A DNA stretch of 64,000 nt, from the NCBI GenBank assembly GCA_019096155.1, contig JAHCVI010000002.1, forward strand, positions 372,001 through 436,000. The letters run 5' to 3'. A model generated the notes under the pieces. It was not told the origin of the DNA. It did no database searches and saw nothing but the letters and a program-made list of their open reading frames with translations. This document shows, piece by piece, positions 56,208 to 64,000 of this stretch. Source of the stretch: Staphylotrichum longicolle (Eukaryota; Ascomycota; Sordariomycetes; Sordariales; Chaetomiaceae). The position numbers were made by a program, and so were the translations under genes. Every line of letters starts with the position of its first letter. Position 1 is the stretch's first letter.

Positions 56208-57267
56208 GTGATGAACCAGAAAGGTGTTCAGGGATGATCGCACCAAGAAGGAGATGGGTGGGGGACGATTTGGAGGTCAAGGCATTTACCCCACCAACGC
56301 CCTGGTGCCAATTGCCCCGGACCAGTCATTTCCCCCAACCAACCAAACAAGCGCAGACCAAACACCGAAAAGGTCCGCATTAGTGAAGTACTTCCAAGGT
56401 ACAAATCGAGCAGCATCCCAACCAGCCAGCCAACCACCTAAGGCTGTTGCAGAGCCGCACGAACACAAGTAGATCTGAAGTCTCTCTGTCGATCAATTCC
56501 GCAACACAAAAGGTCCGCGGCACAAGGACCAACACCCTGCAACAGACAAGAGACATGGGACGGAGCACTCGGCCCAATGCCCCAGAATGGGCTGGATCGT
56601 GGGGTGTGCACTGTGCAGAGCCGCACCCGCAACCTGACGACAACCTCACTGCATCACTGTCGGCGCGGGCTTCTTCACCGTGTTGCATCTCAGGCCTTCA
56701 CTCACCCAACTCACCTCCGAGGCTCCGGTAGCACAATGGCACCAGAGCATAATGTAACTATGACGCTCCTCCGCGGTGGCCAACACACCTTTCCGCGACA
56801 GTGACAGTAACATCAAAAACCATCCATCGATTTCATCCGGAATGAAAGAAGAACCTATCTTTTGCCTTAGGTAGCCATGGCGAGCAAGCGGGGCGTTTGC
56901 CTCAACCCCGGGATGCTTTCCGCGTGTTGGTGCGGGTCTTGGGGCCTGGGTGCGTTTGGGGCAGGTTCGAAGCAGGCGCCCGAGTCGTATGGCCCAACAC
57001 AGCCTTGTGCCTCCTCAGCACAGCTCGGACGAGTCCCTCACCTCGTCCCCTCGGCCAGCCTCCAACACTATAACTATCTCGAGTTTCACGCCCCAGAAAA
57101 CCCCAATCCTTGACTCTACGTCTTCTTGCCCAGCTCACCTCGGACAGAGCATCAACACATAGCATCTACCAACATCGACGTCTCGTGAAAGGAAAGCACC
57201 TCCTCGATGCCATCGCTGCTTCAAATCTCAACTCTTACGCCGAGTCTCGCTTTCTCGTCCGCGCCTC

Positions 57268-59269
57268 ATGTCGTTGGTCGGATTGCCGTACGAGCTGGTC
57301 GCTTATGTGGTCGGCCAGCTTGATCTCGCAGACGTCCGCAGCTTGACCCTCTCTTGCAAGAGGTTCCAGTTTCTTCTTCATGAAACCAACATCACAAAGT
57401 CGATTCTCGAGGTGGGCTTCAAGTTCATTCCCGCTGCGGCTTCTCTGCTGATGCGTTGCCCAGTCCAAGGCACCCTACAGTGCCGAAGCCTATGAGGCTC
57501 GCGCCACCAAGGATTATGCAGCCGGACTGCGGCGCCTCGTGAAGCGCCGAGATGCCATCACGACAATGTCGCCCTACCTCGTCGCAAATGTCGCATTTGC
57601 TGATGAGTGGCTCTTTGAGAACGGCGTGCTCTGCTATCTCCGTGGCCGCGAGCTGCGCATCTTGGATCTGCACCACTCCTGGAAACACGAGATTGTCGTC
57701 GACACCCGGAGACTTGTGTTCGAGGCCCTCAAGGACTCGCACGCCAGACACAAGTACAAGCTCAAGTTGCTGTACTACTCAGACAATATTGTCTCGTGTA
57801 CTTACACCATGCTTCGGCACGACCAAGTGGCTTCCAAGCATTGGCTCCTTGTCTTCAATCCTCTGGAAGGCCAGCTCATCACCGCCCGTCAACTAGACTC
57901 CGTCTCGAAGCTCTTCGTTCGCAACAACGACTGCTTTCTCTATTACGGCACTGCTTCCGCCCCAGATCATGAGGGTTCCGGTCATTGGGTCATCAGCGGT
58001 TTTGACCTCAAGGCCCGCAAACCACTGAGTGGACGACTCGAACATCCCACCGCGATCGGGACCGACGTGGGCTCCACCGTCTGTTTCGAAATCTTTGATG
58101 GCCATTTATACTGCCTGTCTAACCAGAGGAGCCTGGACGTTGAAGAGGTCGATTGGCTCTCGTTTTACACATGCTTCCGGTTTCCCCTCGGTTCACAGAG
58201 CATTCGGGTGGTGGAGGAGCCAACCGGTCAGCCGCCCTGGCGGAGAGACCACACAGAGGGCCCCATTGACGACCGCTGGACGTTTCTCCGCATGTTTAAG
58301 GATGAGGCAACCGGTCAGATCCAGGCTGTCGAGTCCCGAAAAGAGTGGCTCTCGGGCCGCATTTCGGGGAAGCGCACCTATTACACGACGCCAATCAGTT
58401 TTGCAACAAAGTCGGGCAAAGGTGCCGAACGGCGTTTGTTGGGTGAGACGGATGCGCACATCTCTGCGGCTAAGACCCAGCCAGGAGCCGCTGTGAGACC
58501 CAGGGCTCGAGATCCCCACCTGGTCCATCCGGGCGACGACAGCGCAACCCTCGGTATCACGCTGAGCAAGTGCCCCGTCCGCTCCTACAACCCGGCATGC
58601 CAGACCTTCATTGACCTCGTGGACGATTCGAGCTCTTTCGACCCCGCCCACCAGCGATTTCGCATCCGCGGGGGCACACGCCGACCATGGGGGCTAGGCG
58701 AGCGTGCAGGGCGGGGTGGCTTGCCAGCAGCGCAGGGGCCCGATGATCAAGACACGTTGCTGCAGCGAATCGACGACCTCTACAAGAGCGAGAGCGGCCT
58801 TTTCTGGCCACCAGAGCAGGACCCGTCTGTCGCTGATCCCGCGCTTGCCGCCCTCTACGGCATCCTCAACCCATCAGGGTTCCTGGGCGGCCCTTGCGGC
58901 AGTAGCTGGAACGAACGCTCCATGCTATACGCCCTTGGGGGCACAAAGGGAGGCCTCAAATCCTTGACCTTTGTCTCGTTCGATCCGTCCATATACTTGG
59001 CTGGGACCGCGGCTTATCCGGGGGATTTGGCCCTTGGCGGACAACCCAAGCCTGCGGCTAATCGTCCTCCACGCGTTGGAAATGGGACGGGCGTGCACAT
59101 TCCCGAGCGGTACCCAACCCTGCAGTCCAATGCCACACACTGCTCGGGAGGTGGTGTCGCGCCTGAGACTCTCTTGGGCGGGGGTCGCAGCGCCAAACCT
59201 CCGCTCTGGAAAACGGTCGAACCGGCTGCATACCTCGAAATCTCGCGGGGATATCATTTTGCCCGCTAA
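57268..59269 (+). CDS. F-box protein, 649 aa
   Basis: Two exons (57268-57411 and 57464-59269) separated by a 52-bp intron with a CTGAT branch point. The splice joins NITKSILE to SKAPYSAEAYEARATKDYAAG. Residues 3-45 (LVGLPYELVAYVVGQLDLADVRSLTLSCKRF) are an F-box, which would bind Skp1 in an SCF ubiquitin ligase. The remainder has no named domain but shows alternating strands (WLFENGVLCYLRGRELRILDLH, WLLVFNPLEGQLITARQL, WVISGFDLKARKPLSGRLE) suggesting a beta-propeller-like substrate-binding region. The C-terminus is Gly/Pro-rich. The frame is intact. This resembles large F-box families of sordariomycetes; the substrate is unknown. Confidence 0.88.
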
Positions 59270-61717
59270 ATCCACCCAGGGATACCCTACTGCAGAGGCA
59301 CCAAGCTGTCTCCTCGTTTTGGGGCGGGCCGGCAGAAGCAGAAACTCGCCATTGGGTCTGAGCTACACCGGGGACATCTCACGAATGCACGTTATCCGAC
59401 GGACACGGGGGGATGCGCGGCTTGCAGTTGCGGAAGCAGCACATTGGGCCTGCACCCCTTGCTGGGATCCAAATGGTCGAAGAGGGCGGCGGGTGGATGC
59501 AGACATGGCCTGGAGGGCCAGGAGAGCTTGAGGTATCCCTCATCGGTTACAGTTCAGCATCATCCTTGAAAGTTCTTAGTGAAAGTGACGATAAACAGCA
59601 AGGAATACCATGCACCCTATGGCATTGCGTGTCCCCTGGCAGCGCTATTGCTTTGACAGGCCGTCTCCTCTGGGTTTCGTGCTGCACCATGCACACTGGG
59701 GCCGGGCGAGAGCCGTTTCGTCCCACAGCAACCCCCCCTTCTCCCGTCACCTGAGGGGCTCTTTGCCCGGCTGCTGTGCCAGTGGCCCGTAGCAAGTCTA
59801 CATCGGTTCTGGTCGCCGCGCTATTTTGAGCGCCAGCAGAAGCGTCATGCACACGTACCCCCTCATCTCACCAAAGATGCGCACTCACATTGGGAAATTG
59901 TAACCGAATGACCGAAACGCCACTTTCAAGATGCAGAAAGACACGGTCTAGACTCTTCAAGTGCTCAATGGCGCAAGAAAACAAGAGGCCTCCATGATGT
60001 TGGCCGGTCCAAATCCGGGTGTTCCATCTTCCACGCACTGGGTAGGTGGGAGGGAACCACCTCGGCAAAAGCCCGAGCCAATGTTAGTCAAACCAAGGTT
60101 CTTGGAGAGCGAACTAACTGGACAGGACATTTGTTCATGCTCGAAGAGTGCTCAGGTTTGTGTGTGCCAAGGCACGTCAGGTCCGGGAGAGCCTTGCGGA
60201 CACCCTGCATGCTTAGGCGCATTCCTCCAGGCAGGGCCCGGAGGAACAACACACCCCTGGATGACAGGATAACGATTACTGCCTTGCCCTGCCTTATTTA
60301 CCCAGGAGTCAGATACCGCCTCGAAACGGAAACACACAAGACAAGAAATACTTGGCCTTTTCCATCCCACTTACTGGACAACTTACACCAAGAAATCCCC
60401 CACGTTGGGAACAAACTCCCACTTCTGTTTACCTCTTACCCTTTCCGGCAAACCCGTGGCTCTCGGTTGTTGCTTCTTCCGATCAGCATCGACGATCCCG
60501 ACTGCATCCGTGGGGTTACAGATCGATCGCCTCCAAGATAACCCGCGGCTGAAAAGAAGCACGGGGTTCAGCCGAGAGGGACTTGTGGCGTCGGATCCTG
60601 GACCTGATCAAGGATCCGAAACCCGCCACTTGGAATCATAACGTTAACTGCAGATGAGGCTCAAGGGCAAAATCCCAGGGAGAAACACCACCCCTATCTC
60701 GTCATCCACCCCTTTTCTCTTGCTCCCCACGGCTCCAACACCACCTCTTCTTACATGGCACCTGGAGAGTAACTATTGTGTCAATGCCTGGCCCCCCCGC
60801 AGCAGCTCCCAAGTGAAACCGCCCCCCAGCCGCAATTCTTCAACCCCCATGTCTCCCGCGTGGGACCTTCGATGGTAAGAGTCCGGGCAAGCATTGGACA
60901 TGCACCACGTGCCAACTCTCCAACCAACCAGAGACACCTTGGATGGCTCATCTCCCAACGCCTCATGAACCGCCAAGTTGTTTCGGTGAACAGCATTGGG
61001 AATCACAGTGCCAGATCCGGCAGGTCAGAAAGGCAAGGTCGTCCCAGAAAGCAGAACCAAGCCCGGCTTCATCATTGTGTGGACAACACAACTTGAGACA
61101 TTGTTGCACCCCCGTTCGTGGAATATACCAAACCAACACTCCAAGTTTGCACTTTCCCATACTCGCCTGATCCCCCCCGGTCTAAGTGTCTAAACAAAGC
61201 GCATGCAATGTTCCCCCCGTCGAGGTATCCAGCCCGCAGACTGGCGATGCAAATGTCAACCGTCCCCCCCCCCCCCCCCCCCCCCCCCAAAACCCCAGAC
61301 CAAAGAACAACCGACAACACAAGCAACGCCATCGCCATCGCCATCACTCCGTCATCGCCATCGCGAGCTGTCATTCAAACCCAATTATTCTTTGAAGTTC
61401 AGGTCCGTTACAAGACAACCGAGGTGCTCACATCCCACCGGCTCTCCTATTACACCCCCCTTTCTCTCACAAGATACACCCTGACCCGTGTGCACCCGCA
61501 ACGTAAAACACTCCCGATTCAGAGGGGCATGTCAGAAGGGGAACCCAGATCCTCCATCTATCCCCTGATACTACACACCCTCCACACCCCTCGAAGACCC
61601 GTCTGTCTTCCCCTCCAATCGCATTGTCTGCCCCCAGATGTCGCCCCCGTAGAAAAGCCTTCCCCCACCCACCACCATCCCCTTGGGTATCAACCTAAAG
61701 GTATCATGGATTCAACC
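59270..61717. other. Intergenic region, no gene seen
   Basis: About 2.4 kb with short frames. The right-hand part is pyrimidine-rich on the plus strand, contains a C25 tract, and is the 3' flank of the BAR-SH3 gene. A small last exon of that gene may lie here but was not identified. Confidence 0.45.
61264..61288. repeat. C25 homopolymer
   Basis: Twenty-five consecutive C on the plus strand (G25 in the direction of the BAR-SH3 transcript). It lies about 430 bases beyond that gene's read-through stop, probably in or near its 3' UTR. Confidence 0.85.
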
Positions 61718-63242
61718 CTAACCCCCGCAGTCAGCATCCCGTATTCCTCTCATCAAAACACTCGAACACCAAACCAAAACAAAAAGGAGAAAAAGACAAG
61801 ACTCACCAGGAAACTGCCCCGTCTTCCCCCCCACCCGTCCCGACCACCACTCATTATCGTTCGCGGTCCGCGTCACAATCTCAATGACGTCGCCCGCCCG
61901 GAAACTCAGATCGCCCTCGGCCTGCGCGGCATAGTCGTACAGCGCCGTGACCGTCTCGACCTTGGGCGTGGCCGACAGGCGGCTCGGCTTGGGTTTCGGC
62001 GGCGGCGGCGGCTTGCCCTTGGCGGCGACCGCGGCGGCCAGCGAGGCCGGTTTCGGCGACACGGGGCCGGCCGAGTAGGGCGGTGGCGGGGTGCTGGTGT
62101 CGAGGGCGTCGGCCTGGCGGGCTTGCCAGCTCGGGCGGAGGGAGGAGGAGGCGGCGCCGGCGAGGGCGGGGGATTTGGAGGGGGTGGGCGTCTCCGAGGG
62201 GGAGGAGCTGCCGGCGGTGAGGAGGCCGGCGGTCTTGGGGCCCTCGAGGGCGTGGCCCGGGCGGGCGTACTTGGGGGGCCGTTTTTGGCCCGACGTCTTG
62301 AAGCGGACGATGGAGAGGGCCTCGGCGCGCTCCTGGACGTCGCCGCGCTTCTTGTGGAAGGCCTCCTCGACGTCGAGGGTCAAGTCGAAGTAGCCGATGT
62401 CGACGCGCTGCATGCGCTCGTGCAGGGTGTAGAAGATGTTGAGCTGCATGTAGTAGAAGGACTGGAAGAGCGGCTGGATGAACTCGCGCTCGAGGGCGAA
62501 CAGCTTGGGGAGTTCCTCCTTAAGAAGATCATTGAAGTAGTTGAACTCCTGGGTCGACTGCTCCACGTCGTTCTCGGCCTTCCACAGGGCCTTCTCGTCC
62601 TTGGCCGTCTTGTCCTTCTTGTCCTGCAGCTTCTTGTACGTGGCGCGGTGGCGGTCGTAGTCGAGCTTCTTGTGGTCGCGCTTGGTGGCCGTCTTGCGGA
62701 TGACCTTGATGACGTCGAGCAGCTCGTTGGCCGGGCGCACGACGCGGCTGTCGATCATCTCGAGCTCCGGGGCCAGCGTCTCCTGCAGGTCCTTGACCAC
62801 GGCCTCGTACTCCTCGCAAGCGCGGATGCCCTCGGGGTTGCCGTGCACGACGAGGGAGTCGGGATCCGACACGCGGCCGCTGATCGGCTTGTAGATCTCG
62901 GTCATGGCCTGGGAGAACTCGATCTGGTGCGAGAGCATGCCGTTGATGGCCTCAAAGTACTTTTTGCTCTCATCGTGGAGGTGCTTCGTCTCGGCTTCGA
63001 GCTCCTGGAAGCGGCGCTCCGAGTCGATGTAGACGGCGTCCTTGGTGTGCTCGCCAATGTTGAACTTGGCCTTGAATTGTTGGGGCGCCTGAAGATGTCA
63101 TGGCCGCTGTTAGTGATTTTGTTTTTGTTCTTTTGGCTTTGGGGGGATGTCGCTGGGAGGTATGGGAGGAACTCGTGGATGCAGTGCGGGGCAGCAGCAG
63201 ACGTACGCGAGCAAACCCCTTCTGGAGGCCCTTAAAGCTCAT
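61718..63242 (-). CDS. RVS167: Rvs167/amphiphysin-like BAR-SH3 protein
   Basis: Exon 1 (63242-63207) encodes MSFKGLQKGFAR; after a 118-bp intron exon 2 starts at 63088 with APQQFKAKFNIGEHTKDA, giving the classic fungal Rvs167 N-terminus. The BAR domain covers about residues 1-250 (FQELEAETKHLHDESKKYF, AMTEIYKPISGRV, LEREFIQPLFQSFYYMQLNIF). A Pro/Ser-rich linker (about 265-380) leads to an SH3 domain (about 385-440; ALYDYAAQAEGDLSFRAGDVIEI, WWSGRVGGKTGQFPG). The protein bends membranes and binds actin regulators during endocytosis. At GQFPG there is a strong GTGAGT donor (61806-61801), so a last small exon normally encoding the final SH3 strand (NYV-like) is expected. I could not find it downstream; unspliced read-through stops at 61718. 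The C-terminal end is therefore uncertain. Confidence 0.92.
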
Positions 63243-64000
63243 TCTCCGGGTGTGGTCCGTTTAAGCAAGCGAAATCTCGCGGTTCCGTGGGGTAGGGCGA
63301 CTGCCGGCTGGTGATGCAATTGCAGGGCGGAGAAGGTGGTCGGCGTGTCGGCGTGTCGGCGTCGGCCTCGGGAGAGGTTTTAGGGCTTCTTCTTTCGAGG
63401 ACTGCGCCTGATGCCTCTCGGGGGGCGATGACGATGTTCCCGAGGCGGAGCCGGGCCTCAGGGTTCCTTGGCTGATGGAGAAGGTGGCGCTGCTCAGCAC
63501 TCAAAGGCCCAATTCAAACCCTCTGCCAAGACCAGACTGCCAATGAAGCGAGTCGGTTTCCTGGAATGCCGCAGGGTTCGGGAGGAAAATGCCGACCGGA
63601 GTTCGATGGAGTGTGCATCCACTGCTTGATAGGTGATGCTTCACACGTTTCTGTTTGTTCTTGTTCTATTGCTAGGGGCAAGAGTCCGTGGGGAAGCGTT
63701 GCTCCCAGCTTCGGTTCTTGATGCAGTTTCCGGATTCCTACCTAGATTGGTTACTTCGTAAAACAACGTCACAAACCGACCTGCGCCCGCCTTCGTCATC
63801 TTCACATTCCTTGGGCTGACAGCTGACAGCCCAGCAATGGTCCAAAAAAGTCTGTACATAGAGACTTTTAAGGGCGCAAACTTCCGATTCGCTACGCCTT
63901 TTTCTGTTCAAGGCACAGCTTTGTCCCGGGTCTGGGGTGCGCCAGTCCGCGATTGGGAATAGGTGGGCCTTTACGGGATGCAGCCAACCACGATGCAGCG
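63243..64000. other. 5' flank of the BAR-SH3 gene
   Basis: Promoter-side sequence of the gene starting at 63242. The minus frame at 63232-63504 overlaps its start and has no features. No other gene is visible to the window end. Confidence 0.5.

Larger units (their letters stand above)
54249..57267. other. Intergenic region, no gene seen
   Basis: About 3 kb with short frames only, including a proline-rich minus frame at 55499-55864 created by the G18 tract. It holds the promoters of the MOSC-reductase and F-box genes, which diverge from each other. Confidence 0.45.

Noticed and set aside
61118..63235. 705-aa plus-strand open frame
   Set aside because: It is the antisense of the BAR-SH3 gene; the minus strand has clear domains and splice sites, while this frame is low-complexity Leu/Val/Gly.

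Overview
This is nuclear DNA from a filamentous ascomycete, most likely a sordariomycete (Sordariales or Chaetomiaceae-like; inferred from gene content, not proven). The genes carry short GT-AG introns of about 48-118 bp with CTAAC-type branch points. They include Zn2Cys6 regulators, a SAT-initiated non-reducing polyketide synthase, fungal sorting-nexin, F-box and TinA/ADIP-type proteins. There are no bacterial-style operons, CRISPR arrays or recognisable transposons, and I found no tRNA or rRNA gene I would defend.

Region 1 (1-7.2 kb) is gene-poor and holds one orphan reading frame. Region 2 (7.2-26.2 kb) looks like a small pigment-type secondary-metabolism locus, all on the minus strand. 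It has an AflR-like Zn2Cys6 regulator, a complete SAT-KS-AT-PT-ACP-ACP-TE polyketide synthase (2191 aa after splicing) of the melanin/naphthopyrone class, a Fet3/Abr1-like multicopper oxidase, and further along a 10-cysteine secreted peptide with a Kex2-type site. The PKS promoter carries a TCG-N5-CGA palindrome matching the known AflR site. No scytalone dehydratase or THN reductase is present, so any complete pathway must use genes elsewhere.

Region 3 (28.8-38.1 kb) is a dense housekeeping block: a conserved small protein, DNA polymerase epsilon subunit B (DPB2), a probably mitochondrial conserved protein, the PC4/SUB1 coactivator, and a PXA-PX-nexin-C sorting nexin. Region 4 (39-48.1 kb) is a mixed accessory stretch: a broken WD40 array resembling the repeat end of a fungal NLR, a lineage-specific hypothetical protein, an ACS-family (allantoate-permease-like) transporter, and a TinA/ADIP-type coiled-coil protein. 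Several genes between 35 and 48 kb have frame breaks, most of which can be explained by one missing base in a short homopolymer. This points either to assembly error or to deletion-biased decay.

Region 5 (49.3-54.2 kb) holds RRP7, a DHA1/VMAT-like MFS exporter and, convergent with it by only 49 bp, a MOSC / 3-alpha / ferredoxin-reductase fusion enzyme. Region 6 (57.3-63.2 kb) holds an F-box protein and an Rvs167-type BAR-SH3 protein. The remaining intergenic space contains two striking homopolymers (G18 and C25) and a few short repeats.

All gene models were made by eye from reading frames, splice consensus and family motifs; no database search or RNA evidence was available.
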